Shown in pieces: positions 41,662-49,173 of a stretch of DNA of 64,000 nucleotides (position 1 is the first letter of the stretch; each line of letters starts with the position of its first letter). The translations under genes and the position numbers were made by a program. The stretch covers positions 1 to 64,000 of the forward strand of contig WTGQ01000004.1 of NCBI GenBank assembly GCA_011525365.1, read 5' to 3'. This DNA is from Acidobacteriota bacterium (GTDB lineage Bacteria > Acidobacteriota > Thermoanaerobaculia > Multivoradales > Multivoraceae). The notes under the pieces are model-generated. The model saw only the letters and a list, made by a program, of their open reading frames with translations, was not told where the DNA came from and searched no databases.

Positions 41662-42270
41662 ATGATTATAGGAATTCTCGCACAGAAAGGCGGCGTCGGC
41701 AAATCGACCTTGGCTGTCGGCCTTGCGGTCGCACATCAGCAGGCCGGGGGACAAGCAGCCGTCATCGACCTCGATCCGCAGCGGTCCGCCGTGGTTTGGG
41801 GCCACCTCCGCGGCGATGACGCACCGCTGGTAATCGAGGGCAGTGCGCCACAACTCGATCGCCAGCTTCGAACTGTCCAGCGCGAAGGTGCGGACCTGGT
41901 GGTGATCGACGGACCACCCAGAGGCGGCGGAGGGGCGGCTGAAGCCGCAAGACTCGCTGACCTGGTGCTGATCCCCTGCCGGCCTTCCGCGCTGGACCTG
42001 AACGCCTTGCCGGCGACCCTAGCGGTCGCGGCCGGTAAGCGGTCTGCGGTGGTTCTGAACTGCTGTCCGCCCTTCGGATCATGGACCGCCGAAGCCGCCG
42101 AAGCCATCGACGTGCTCGGCGCGGAACGCTGCCCGGTGACCCTCGGTCAGCGGATCGCTCACGCGCGCAGCGTTACATCCGGACGCACCGCCCAGGAACT
42201 CGAACCGCGGTCCGCAGCCGCGGCCGAACTCACTCGCCTCTACAGATGGTGCATGGAGACCTCGACATGA
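41662..42270 (+). CDS. parA: ParA-type partition ATPase 2
   Basis: This gene encodes 202 residues with KGGVGKST at about 9-16, VIDLDPQRS and VVIDGPPRG. It starts a parA-rhh-rep operon with overlapping genes and a TATGCT-like -10 sequence about 25 bp upstream. It is paralogous to the ParA at 58386. Confidence 0.92.
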   Translation: MIIGILAQKGGVGKSTLAVGLAVAHQQAGGQAAVIDLDPQRSAVVWGHLRGDDAPLVIEGSAPQLDRQLRTVQREGADLVVIDGPPRGGGGAAEAARLADLVLIPCRPSALDLNALPATLAVAAGKRSAVVLNCCPPFGSWTAEAAEAIDVLGAERCPVTLGQRIAHARSVTSGRTAQELEPRSAAAAELTRLYRWCMETST

Positions 42271-42491
42271 CGACCAAGAAACCCACGCTCGCAGCCGCAC
42301 TCACGACGTCCCAACCCACGGCCGGATCGACGTGGCGGCCACCTTCCCGCCGCAACCGCCGCGGCTGGCTCGTTCACCTAGACCCTGATCGCCACCGGCG
42401 CCTCAAGGTTGCCGCTGCGCTCAACGACCTGAGCCTTCAGGCTCTTGGCGAGGAAGCCGCCGACCTGCTGTTGGAGCGCTATGGCGTCTGA
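42267..42491 (+). CDS. Ribbon-helix-helix-type partner of ParA 2
   Basis: This gene encodes 74 residues: a disordered basic N-terminus, then RGWLVHLDPDRHRRLKVAAA, then LNDLSLQALGEEAADLLLER, compatible with a ribbon-helix-helix fold. It overlaps parA (ATGA) and the rep start by 11 bp. Confidence 0.75.
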   Translation: MTTKKPTLAAALTTSQPTAGSTWRPPSRRNRRGWLVHLDPDRHRRLKVAAALNDLSLQALGEEAADLLLERYGV

Positions 42492-44013
42492 CGCCGCCGG
42501 CGCGGTTCACGCCGCCGTTGCTGGCGGCACACTCACCGACGACTCGGCTAGGGCGATCCTCCGCTGCATCGATGCGGACGGCTTCGTCGACGCTCCCAAC
42601 GACCTTCTCAAGGGCATCGCCCGCGAGGTGATCGAGGCCGCAGGAGTCGAATTCCGGCTCGCGAAGGGGCCTAATCTCCCCGCGACCCCCGGGGAAACGG
42701 ACCAAACGCACTCCGAAACGGAAGCACCAGCAGACGCCGATCGGAGCCAGAAGCCCGTTTCACCTTCCTCCCGAGGCTTTCAGAGGCCGCAGAAGCGCCG
42801 CAAGCGCCGAAAACGGACTCAGCCCCCTAGCCAGCCGGCCCCGGCAAGCGCCGCCAACCTGGCGGCTCAGGAGACCCCTTCCAGGCCGGCAAAGACCCCG
42901 GACGAACGCCGGATCGCCTGGGCCTGGGCGAACCGGGACGAGGCCGCGGCCATTATCCGCGCCAACGCTTCCGCGTTGGCCGCATACGCCGCCCCCGACA
43001 TCTTCGGGCCTGACGCCCCTCCCCGAATCGCCGGCGGGGTCGCTAACCCAGACGCCGCGGTCCTCGACTGGAGCCCTCACCACACCGAACTCTCCTCCCG
43101 CGACCTTCTTCGCGCAACCGAGAACCTGGGCGTACTGGCTCACGCGGTCGAACACTACGGTCCGAACGACCGAAACGACCCGATCCTTCCGTCCACCGCC
43201 GCAGGCACACCCACGGTGCATGTACATAACGATCGTCTGCCGACCCTGCCGGCGAAACCGGGACCAGTGCAATCCGCATTGCCCTTCGTCCCGGACCAGC
43301 CCGAGCACGTCCTCCCGGTCTACCTCCTGAACACCGATCGCCGCTTGCTCGAACACGGTGGCAACCGCGCTGTTCCGCTGCCCTGGCGCTTCTGGTACGA
43401 AGCGCTGTTGTCCGCCCCATTCGCGGCCTACGGCAGCGAGGCCGTGCTCGCGCCCCGAGTTGCAGACCTGATTCGCTTCGCCGGCTGGAACCGCTTCCAG
43501 CGCTACCGCCACCTACCTGAACTGGCCGCGGCGCTAGCTACGTTGGACCGCATGGCCCTTCCTTACCGTGGCACGGCATGGCGGCCGGTTCTGGTCCGCA
43601 ACATCCCGGCCAGCGACCAGATCGACCTGAACACCGAGATCGAGTTCTCGATCAAGCTACCACCCGGCAGCCGTCAGGGGCCGCAGATCGACCGCCGAGC
43701 GCTTCGATCGCTTGCGCCGCGCTCCTTCCCCCGCTACCGCGGCTTACTCGGTCTGTCGGCGTATTGGGACCGGTACGGCCGTGGCCGCGGCGGTGCCGAC
43801 GCGACGGCCGACAACCCCGAAGTTGACCGCTGGCCCGTACTCACCTCGGAGACGCTGCGCCTCATGCTATTCCCCGCCGGCCGTGACAACCCGAGCACCG
43901 AACGAAGCGATCGCAAACGGGCCGTCGCACACGTCAAGAGCATGGAGGCCGAGGGCATTGTCGAGATGGTCCCGGCCGGTGCCGGATGGCGCATCTACCG
44001 CCGTCGCCCATAG
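42481..44013 (+). CDS. Plasmid replication initiator (Rep 1)
   Basis: This gene encodes 510 residues from the ATG inside the end of the partition gene. An N-terminal helical domain (about 1-60) is shared with the rep at 59279. A low-complexity basic linker (RPQKRRKRRKRTQPPSQPAP) follows, then the initiator part with VPLPWRFWYEALLSAPFAAY, RVADLIRFAGWNRFQRYRHL and an end winged helix (RKRAVAHVKSMEAEGIVEMV). Iterons start at its stop codon, which supports an iteron-binding initiator, although no named Rep family is certain. Confidence 0.75.
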   Translation: MASDAAGAVHAAVAGGTLTDDSARAILRCIDADGFVDAPNDLLKGIAREVIEAAGVEFRLAKGPNLPATPGETDQTHSETEAPADADRSQKPVSPSSRGFQRPQKRRKRRKRTQPPSQPAPASAANLAAQETPSRPAKTPDERRIAWAWANRDEAAAIIRANASALAAYAAPDIFGPDAPPRIAGGVANPDAAVLDWSPHHTELSSRDLLRATENLGVLAHAVEHYGPNDRNDPILPSTAAGTPTVHVHNDRLPTLPAKPGPVQSALPFVPDQPEHVLPVYLLNTDRRLLEHGGNRAVPLPWRFWYEALLSAPFAAYGSEAVLAPRVADLIRFAGWNRFQRYRHLPELAAALATLDRMALPYRGTAWRPVLVRNIPASDQIDLNTEIEFSIKLPPGSRQGPQIDRRALRSLAPRSFPRYRGLLGLSAYWDRYGRGRGGADATADNPEVDRWPVLTSETLRLMLFPAGRDNPSTERSDRKRAVAHVKSMEAEGIVEMVPAGAGWRIYRRRP

Positions 44014-44153
44014 GTGCAACGCTTCGCGCCCATAGGTGCAACGCTTCGCGCCCATAGGTGCAACGCTTTGCGCCCATAGGTGCAACGGTGCCCCTTACGG
44101 GGGCTTACGTTTCCGGCGCTCCCACTCAGATCCCACTCAGATCCCACTCAGAT
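44007..44153. other. oriV: Iteron origin of replication (oriV)
   Basis: Four direct repeats of 22 bp (CCCATAGGTGCAACGCTTCG plus CG) run from 44007 to about 44090, the fourth incomplete. The first overlaps the rep stop codon. Three 11-bp repeats (CCCACTCAGAT) follow at 44121-44153. Tandem iterons next to rep are the classic layout of an iteron plasmid. The second array may be for DnaA or another factor. Confidence 0.9.
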
Positions 44154-44166
44154 CCCACATCCCCCT

Positions 44167-44196
44167 AAAGCCCCCCAAGGGGGCTTTCATGTTTTT
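44167..44196. terminator. Terminator after oriV
   Basis: A 9-bp stem AAAGCCCCC/GGGGGCTTT with a 3-base loop is followed by CATGTTTTTC. It is A/T-flanked on both sides, so it may work in both directions. Confidence 0.7.
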
Positions 44197-44275
44197 CTGA
44201 TTGACGGATCCGGATCCCCGAAGGCTAGCCAACTAGAGAGTTGGCCGCTCTCCCCGGCCCAAGGACCGGCTTCCT

Positions 44276-44728
44276 CTAGCCAAAGAAGAAGCCAAGCATG
44301 TTCATCAGCGCAGAGGCGACCAGAGAGGCTGCCGCGATCCAGAGCGCGATTGCCTGCTTCCTAGCCGCCTCCTTTTGCTGTTCGTCGGAGCGGAGGGCAA
44401 ACAGCTGTTGTCTACCCAGTGGAGTGAGAGCCACGTCGTCGTAAGGTCCCCGCTCAACCTCGGAGATGAAACCGTGGGCTTTGAGATCTCCAACGCTGCG
44501 GAGTATGTGGTACGTAATGAGGTAACCGTCGTCCCCGCCTCTAACTTTGTTGCTGGACTTCTCTAGCCCCGCGTTCAGTTCCTTCTCGAGCTTGGCGGGA
44601 AACGCCTTGCCGTAAGCCGCGATCGTCTCCAGAAGCCAGAGATCAAACTCAGCGGAGTTGGCGTAGTCGAGTTCTCTTCGGGGAAAGTCTCGGTGGATGT
44701 CCTCAAGGTCGTACCAGTGGTCAATCAT
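44276..44728 (-). CDS. Winged-helix-like protein with C-terminal membrane helix
   Basis: This gene encodes 150 residues. The middle segment (YHILRSVGDLKAHGFISEVE, then DDVALTPLGRQQLF) reads as a winged helix. The C-terminus is a transmembrane helix (ALWIAAASLVASALMNMLGF). It sits beside an R-M pair. No family was recognised; a membrane-tethered sensor or effector is one possibility. Confidence 0.55.
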   Translation of the reverse strand: MIDHWYDLEDIHRDFPRRELDYANSAEFDLWLLETIAAYGKAFPAKLEKELNAGLEKSSNKVRGGDDGYLITYHILRSVGDLKAHGFISEVERGPYDDVALTPLGRQQLFALRSDEQQKEAARKQAIALWIAAASLVASALMNMLGFFFG

Positions 44729-44760
44729 CGCCTCACGATAGCCTGACCCCCCTAAAATCC

Positions 44761-44796
44761 GCCCGTGACCCCCTTGGGGGAGATCAACCGATCACA
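44761..44796. repeat. GCCCGTGACCCC / ACCGATCA element, copy 2
   Basis: This copy has GCCCGTGACCCCC, TTGGGGG, then AGATCAACCGATCACAC, two bases beyond the stop of the endonuclease gene at 44798. Here it lacks the large terminator hairpin seen with the other two copies. Confidence 0.6.
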
Positions 44797-44797
44797 C

Positions 44798-45406
44798 TCA
44801 TGAGTCGATCCCGTTGATGGGTACTGGCTTTCCGGCCCGCAGAGCGATGCCAGGACGTTCATAGACAGAACACTCCCGAAGACGGGTTGCCGGTTTTCGC
44901 ACACCGAACGTGTGTGTCCTGCCGCCTCCGCTTTGACCGGCTCTGCTGCCCTCGTACTTCCAGTCCTCTTTCGTGAGGAAGACGAGATCCACGCGCCAGA
45001 TCAGGACGCGGTGTTCGGGATCGATGGTCTGCGTAAGGTCAACCAGGTACCGCCAGACGATGTACCAGCCCGCGTGGTCGTAGTGCGACTGAATCGCCCA
45101 GGGGCGGACGCTGGCCTTGCACTCCAAACAATCTTCGGGCCGGAGCGGGCGCGGTGCCCCTCGGCGGCACAGATCGGGGAAGTTCTGCTGGGCGGTATGG
45201 GTGTGGCGGTGTTTCTCGTAGTTGCTGAGCATGTCCAGCGCCCGCGTCCCGAACATGCCGACGAGGGCGCTGAAGATGTTGGCCTGTTCGACGTAGAGGC
45301 CGATGAAATCGTCCTCGCTCAGCTTCTCCTCAATGTGCTGGATCGCCTGTCTGATAGCCGCTATCTCAAGCCCTGGTGGGCGAGCAACGTCCCGATTGAA
45401 CGTCAT
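44798..45406 (-). CDS. Putative type II restriction endonuclease (R-M system 2)
   Basis: This gene encodes 202 residues starting in ATGA overlap with the methyltransferase. RPLRPEDCLECKASVRPWAI contains an E-C-K motif of PD-(D/E)xK nucleases, and DHAGWYIVWRYLVDLTQTID is a probable core helix and strand. The assignment rests on that motif and the tight coupling. No named family was recognised. Confidence 0.65.
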   Translation of the reverse strand: MTFNRDVARPPGLEIAAIRQAIQHIEEKLSEDDFIGLYVEQANIFSALVGMFGTRALDMLSNYEKHRHTHTAQQNFPDLCRRGAPRPLRPEDCLECKASVRPWAIQSHYDHAGWYIVWRYLVDLTQTIDPEHRVLIWRVDLVFLTKEDWKYEGSRAGQSGGGRTHTFGVRKPATRLRECSVYERPGIALRAGKPVPINGIDS

Positions 45407-46338
45407 ACGGTCAGGGCGGCCAGCCGGGGGATAGCCTCCACCCCCATCTCGTAGTAGTCGCGATGCCGCTCCAGCCCGATACTCTGGAGACCGACCGCAC
45501 TTGCGGCGGCCAGCGTCGAACCTGATCCGGCGAAGGGATCGAGGATCACGCCCTTCCCCAAGGGCAGACTGGACCTCACGAGCGGCCTCAAGAACGCCTG
45601 CGGCTTCAAAGACGGATGCGGCGCAATCTGCCGCTCCTGGCCGCGCGCAGGCGGAGCCTTCACCAGGTCCTTGAACGGCTCGCGCTCGGAGAATCGGCGT
45701 AACCCGCCAGTGCCCCATTGCCGCAGGTTGTCCTGGACGCGCCCTTCGCAGGGGCGTCGGAAGATCTCCCACGGCTCGAAACACGACTTCGGCATGACCG
45801 TCACGCCGGAGAACTCGTCGTGGGCGTTCTTGGGCCGGTCGCCGCCGCGAAGCGTGTAGACCTCCCGGATCAGAGTACCCCGTATCTCGAAACCAGCCTT
45901 CAAGAACGGGTTGACGACGAGGTGAGCCAAGAGCGGGTTTGTGGCAACGAAGACATGGGCTCCAGGAACGACGACGGGAAACAGCAGCGCCGAGAAGGCC
46001 TCGAAGAAGAGGGAGAGATTCTCCTTGTCCACGTCGGTCAAGACCGTGAATCTCGGAACAGGGCTGCGCTTGCATCCGTCGAAGGACGGCGGGATACGCC
46101 ACACACCGCCGCTCCCGTGCCGGCGCTTTCGGAGCTGCTCGGCCGTGTACTCCAAAAGGCCGTAGGGCGGGTCTGTCACTACAGCATGGACCGAGCAGGG
46201 ATCAGCGGCGGCAAGCCACTCGAACGCGTCGGCGTGGAGGTATGTGTACCGTCCCTCAATACCTGGTAGCGAAGCCTGCCGAAGCCGCCCGCGACCTCTG
46301 TTGTCTGGTCGAGAGTGTCGAAGTACTTGAGGCGTCAT
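45403..46338 (-). CDS. DNA methyltransferase (R-M system 2)
   Basis: This gene encodes 311 residues of the beta-class order: catalytic VVTDPPYGLLEYTA near 52-65 and the SAM motif LDPFAGSGSTLAAASAVGLQ near the C-terminus. The last part (IGLERHRDYYEMGVEAI) is typical. It starts in ATGA overlap with the gene at 46335. It protects against the neighbouring endonuclease. Base specificity cannot be read from sequence. Confidence 0.88.
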   Translation of the reverse strand: MTPQVLRHSRPDNRGRGRLRQASLPGIEGRYTYLHADAFEWLAAADPCSVHAVVTDPPYGLLEYTAEQLRKRRHGSGGVWRIPPSFDGCKRSPVPRFTVLTDVDKENLSLFFEAFSALLFPVVVPGAHVFVATNPLLAHLVVNPFLKAGFEIRGTLIREVYTLRGGDRPKNAHDEFSGVTVMPKSCFEPWEIFRRPCEGRVQDNLRQWGTGGLRRFSEREPFKDLVKAPPARGQERQIAPHPSLKPQAFLRPLVRSSLPLGKGVILDPFAGSGSTLAAASAVGLQSIGLERHRDYYEMGVEAIPRLAALTV

Positions 46339-46682
46339 GCCGTGACAGGCAGCCGACGAATCCTCGCTCTGTTCGCCGCCGCCGATCCCCCGACTGTGGG
46401 CCGAATACGTGGCACGCTAGCCGCCTCCGTTGGGTCTGTCAAAAGGAACGCCTCCGTAGTTCGCGGCTGCCGCTTCAAGGCCCGGAATCGAACGGGTCGA
46501 CTTAGGGTCAGATAGGGCCGACCGGCCATGTCCTCGGCTTCGGCGGAGTTCGGGCCATGTTCGTCCAGTCCGAATCGCCGGGCGACTTCGGCCGTCACCT
46601 GGACGGGGAGGCCGGTGGCGATCGCCTGGTCAAGCGCCGCTGCGAAGCCGGCCTCCGTCTCGGCTTCAATGAAGGCAGTCAC
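46335..46682 (-). CDS. Small protein preceding R-M system 2
   Basis: This gene encodes 115 residues from a GTG (TAFIEAETEAGFAAALDQAI). Its first half resembles the small protein ahead of ardC (28102). The second half is Arg-rich. It is coupled to the methyltransferase by ATGA. It could be an R-M controller, although no HTH is visible. Confidence 0.45.
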   Translation of the reverse strand: MTAFIEAETEAGFAAALDQAIATGLPVQVTAEVARRFGLDEHGPNSAEAEDMAGRPYLTLSRPVRFRALKRQPRTTEAFLLTDPTEAASVPRIRPTVGGSAAANRARIRRLPVTA

Positions 46683-46828
46683 GGAGTCGGATGCTACCAG
46701 ACCAGGTCCACGCGCGCGCGACCCTGGTTACCGGAGTCAGAACAGAAGCCAGCGGACTGGCCGTATTACGCTACGCTTCATCCGACCAGTCTCAGACGGT
46801 GGGGCAAGCCCCCCGAACCCCCCACAGA
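46683..46828. other. Candidate oriT upstream of mobC
   Basis: This gap between the divergent 46335 gene and mobC contains GACTGG (46755-46760) paired with CCAGTC (46786-46791) around an AT-richer core (GTATTACGCTACGCTTC). The transfer origin of mobCA systems usually lies here. I cannot recognise a known nic sequence. Confidence 0.4.
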
Positions 46829-47167
46829 ATGCGGAAGCAGAAGCAGCGACGGACGGCGATCGCCACGTGCCGCGTGACGCCGTCGGAACTCGCCGAGTGG
46901 CGAGCGAAGGCGGAGCGCGCCGGCGTTCCGGTCTCCGACCTTCTCCGCCGTGCGATGGCGCGGACGCGCACCTGGACGGCGGAGGACTCCGCCGCGGCGC
47001 GCGAGCTGGCCCGTCAGGTTGCCCGTGTCGGGGTCAACCTGAACCAGCTCGCGAGGTGGGCCAACACCCACCGCGGGGCCGCCGACGCGCTCGAAGTCCT
47101 CGAGCAGCTGCGCGCCGTCGAGCGCGAGCTGGCCGCGCTGCGCCCAGGCCGGCGGGTGGAGCGATGA
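46829..47167 (+). CDS. mobC: MobC-type relaxosome accessory protein
   Basis: This gene encodes 112 residues from the ATG at 46829 (MRKQKQRRTAIATCRVTPSE). A ribbon-helix-helix-like N-terminal half leads to the MobC signature VARVGVNLNQLARWANTHRG. It overlaps the relaxase start (ATGA). MobC helps melt oriT and load the relaxase. Confidence 0.88.
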   Translation: MRKQKQRRTAIATCRVTPSELAEWRAKAERAGVPVSDLLRRAMARTRTWTAEDSAAARELARQVARVGVNLNQLARWANTHRGAADALEVLEQLRAVERELAALRPGRRVER

Positions 47168-48801
47168 TCGCCCGCTTCGTCCGGCACGGCACCGGCAGCG
47201 CTGCGGCCGCGGCCGACTACCTTCTCGCCGACCGCGATCACGCCGGTGAGAAGCGCGACCAGGTCGAGGTCCTGCGCGGCGATCCGCACCAGGTCGCCCA
47301 GGTCGCCGACACCTGCGGCCACCAGCACCGCTACCGCTCCGCGGTGCTGGCGTGGGCGCCCGAGGACAACCCCACCGCCGCCCAGATCGAGCAGGCGGTC
47401 GATCGGTTCCAGGAACTCGCCTGGGCGGGGATCGACGCGGACCGGTACGCCTGGTCGGCGCTCCTTCACCGCCATCAGGACCCTTCGAAGGGGGTGCACG
47501 TGCACGTGCTCACGGCCCGGGTCGATCTTGAGACCGGCCGGAGCTTCAACATCGCGCCCCCTGGCTGGCAGCGCGACTTCCGGCCGCTCGAACGCGTCCT
47601 CAACACCGAACACGGCTGGGCGCGGCCGGACGATCCGGCGCGGGCCAGGCTGACCCGGCCGGAGACGTTCCCCGGCCGACGCGCCGAGACGCGCGAGGCG
47701 CTAGGCCGCTACCTCGAAGGCGGCGTCGCCAGGGGAACGATCCGCAACCGCGGCGACGTGATCGCCACTCTCGAGAACTCCGGCCTGGAGGTCACCCGCC
47801 AGGGCGAGCACTACATCACCGTCCAAGAGCCGAAGACCGGCGAACGGTGGAGACTGAAAGGAGCCCTCTATGAGCGAGACTGGACCACCCCCGAACCCCC
47901 TCGCGGAAAGGATGCGCGAGCGGGAGAAGCACGAGGACGAGCAGTACGCGGCGTACCGCCGGCGCGGCGAGCACCGGATGAAGCGGGAACTGCGCAAGCT
48001 GGCCGCGACCGCGGCCGAGGAACAGCGCCAGATCGCCGAGGAAGCGGCGATGAGGCAGCGCGAGCTCGCCGAGATTTCGAGGCAGTCGTTCAACGACGAG
48101 CTCGCGCGCATCGAGAAGTCCTACCGCCGGCGGACAGCCGCGCTCAGCAAGCACGGCCTGACCGTGGCGATCGTCGGGACCCTGGTGGGCCTGGCGATCT
48201 ACGGCGGGGTCTGGGGCCTGGCGCAGTGGTCGGCGAACGATCTCCGGAGCGACCTGGACACGCTCCGGCAACAGATCGCGAGACAGACCGAGATCCTCGA
48301 GAACCTGACCACCCACGCCTGGGGCGTCGAACTGGTCGAGGGCCGGGAGGGTCAGCGGTACGTCCTCCTGCCGCCGGGGACCGAGCTACTGGCCCGGCCG
48401 GTCAACGGTCGCACCGCCGCCGTGGTCCCGCCGGCGACGCCGCCCGTCGAGTAACCGATGGCGACCGAGATCGAGCGACGGATGGCCGCCACCTTGCGCG
48501 AGCTCACCGAGCACTCCGAGCAGCTCGTCAAACGCTCAGAAGCCTTGGCCGCGCAGCACGAAACCGAGCGGCGGCAGTGGGCCAGGGAGCGCGACGACTT
48601 GGCCGCCTCCGTCGAGAATCTCAACGCCTCCGTCGAGACGTTGCTGACCGCGTACGAGAGGCAAGCAGAGGACTACGCGCAGCTAGAGGCCGCCTTGAAC
48701 GCAATCGTCCAGGCGTCGAGCGAGCGGTGAACCGGCTACGGCGGATCGCCTGGCGCAGCCGAGATCGCGAACTGGACCGCGACTTCGAGTGGAGTCGGTA
48801 G
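47164..48801 (+). CDS. mobA: MobA/VirD2-type relaxase with nested genes
   Basis: This gene encodes 545 residues. The relaxase domain (about 1-200) has a candidate nucleophile Tyr19 (ADYLLADRD), a His cluster LHRH (101-104) and VHVHVLTARVD (111-121), and FRPLERVLNTEHGW. The rest is Arg-rich and Gly/Asp-rich but stays open to 48801, ending RLRRIAWRSRDRELDRDFEW. Two other genes (47870 and 48458) are encoded in another frame inside this C-terminal half, as in ColE1-type mob regions. It nicks oriT and leads the strand through the channel. Confidence 0.8.
   Translation: MIARFVRHGTGSAAAAADYLLADRDHAGEKRDQVEVLRGDPHQVAQVADTCGHQHRYRSAVLAWAPEDNPTAAQIEQAVDRFQELAWAGIDADRYAWSALLHRHQDPSKGVHVHVLTARVDLETGRSFNIAPPGWQRDFRPLERVLNTEHGWARPDDPARARLTRPETFPGRRAETREALGRYLEGGVARGTIRNRGDVIATLENSGLEVTRQGEHYITVQEPKTGERWRLKGALYERDWTTPEPPRGKDARAGEARGRAVRGVPPARRAPDEAGTAQAGRDRGRGTAPDRRGSGDEAARARRDFEAVVQRRARAHREVLPPADSRAQQARPDRGDRRDPGGPGDLRRGLGPGAVVGERSPERPGHAPATDRETDRDPREPDHPRLGRRTGRGPGGSAVRPPAAGDRATGPAGQRSHRRRGPAGDAARRVTDGDRDRATDGRHLARAHRALRAARQTLRSLGRAARNRAAAVGQGARRLGRLRRESQRLRRDVADRVREASRGLRAARGRLERNRPGVERAVNRLRRIAWRSRDRELDRDFEWSR
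47870..48454 (+). CDS. MobB-like coiled-coil membrane protein nested in mobA
   Basis: This gene encodes 194 residues in the frame offset by one from mobA, behind a GAAAGGAG site. A long charged coiled coil (about 14-90) leads to one transmembrane helix (HGLTVAIVGTLVGLAIYGGV) and a second short coil. Composition is far more protein-like than the mobA frame here. ColE1 MbeB has the same position and general make-up. Confidence 0.75.
   Translation: MSETGPPPNPLAERMREREKHEDEQYAAYRRRGEHRMKRELRKLAATAAEEQRQIAEEAAMRQRELAEISRQSFNDELARIEKSYRRRTAALSKHGLTVAIVGTLVGLAIYGGVWGLAQWSANDLRSDLDTLRQQIARQTEILENLTTHAWGVELVEGREGQRYVLLPPGTELLARPVNGRTAAVVPPATPPVE
48458..48730 (+). CDS. MobD-like coiled-coil protein nested in mobA
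   Basis: This gene encodes 90 residues, three bases after the previous stop, same frame. It is almost entirely heptad-patterned (MATEIERRMAATLRELTEHS, then LAASVENLNASVETLLTAYE). Its position matches ColE1 MbeD, which is linked to transfer or entry exclusion. Confidence 0.7.
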   Translation: MATEIERRMAATLRELTEHSEQLVKRSEALAAQHETERRQWARERDDLAASVENLNASVETLLTAYERQAEDYAQLEAALNAIVQASSER

Positions 48802-48816
48802 GAGTCCGGAACCCCC

Positions 48817-49173
48817 ATGAATCTGCCGAACGCAGACCGGGCAATTGTTGACGAGTCGAAGGTTGTGGACTACCTGCTGTCGGCGCGCCACCCCGATGGG
48901 CGCGCTAAGTCTGCGTTCTTCTCGGCGTTCGGGTTTCGTGCGCAACGCTGGCGGACGTTCGCGCGAGCCCTGCGCGCCCACGAGGGCAGCGGAGAAGTCG
49001 CCGGGATGTCAGAGTCGGGTTACGGTACGAGGTACAGCGTGGACGGTGTCATCGAGACCCCGGACGGGCGCAATCCTCGGATACGGACCGTCTGGATCAT
49101 TGACAGCGAACGCGGGGCTCCACGCCTCGTCACCGCACACCCGTTGAGGAGACCCCATGCTTCAGAAACATGA
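48817..49173 (+). CDS. DUF6883-family protein
   Basis: This gene encodes 118 residues matching DUF6883: LPNADRAIVDESKVVDYLLS, then ARHPDGRAKSAFFSAFGF, then YGTRYSVDGVIETPDGR and the end VWIIDSERGAPRLVTAHPLR. The family is widely found as a pair with DUF4926 proteins, as here, and occurs in toxin-like contexts. The function is not established. Confidence 0.8.
   Translation: MNLPNADRAIVDESKVVDYLLSARHPDGRAKSAFFSAFGFRAQRWRTFARALRAHEGSGEVAGMSESGYGTRYSVDGVIETPDGRNPRIRTVWIIDSERGAPRLVTAHPLRRPHASET

Noticed and set aside
43867..44085. Minus-strand frame through the iterons with a repeating HLWAQ-like sequence
   Set aside because: The peptide repeat is just the iterons translated. No ribosome site or homology.
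44007..44153. Short tandem repeats as a possible CRISPR array
   Set aside because: The repeats abut without spacers and lie at the end of rep, so iterons explain them.
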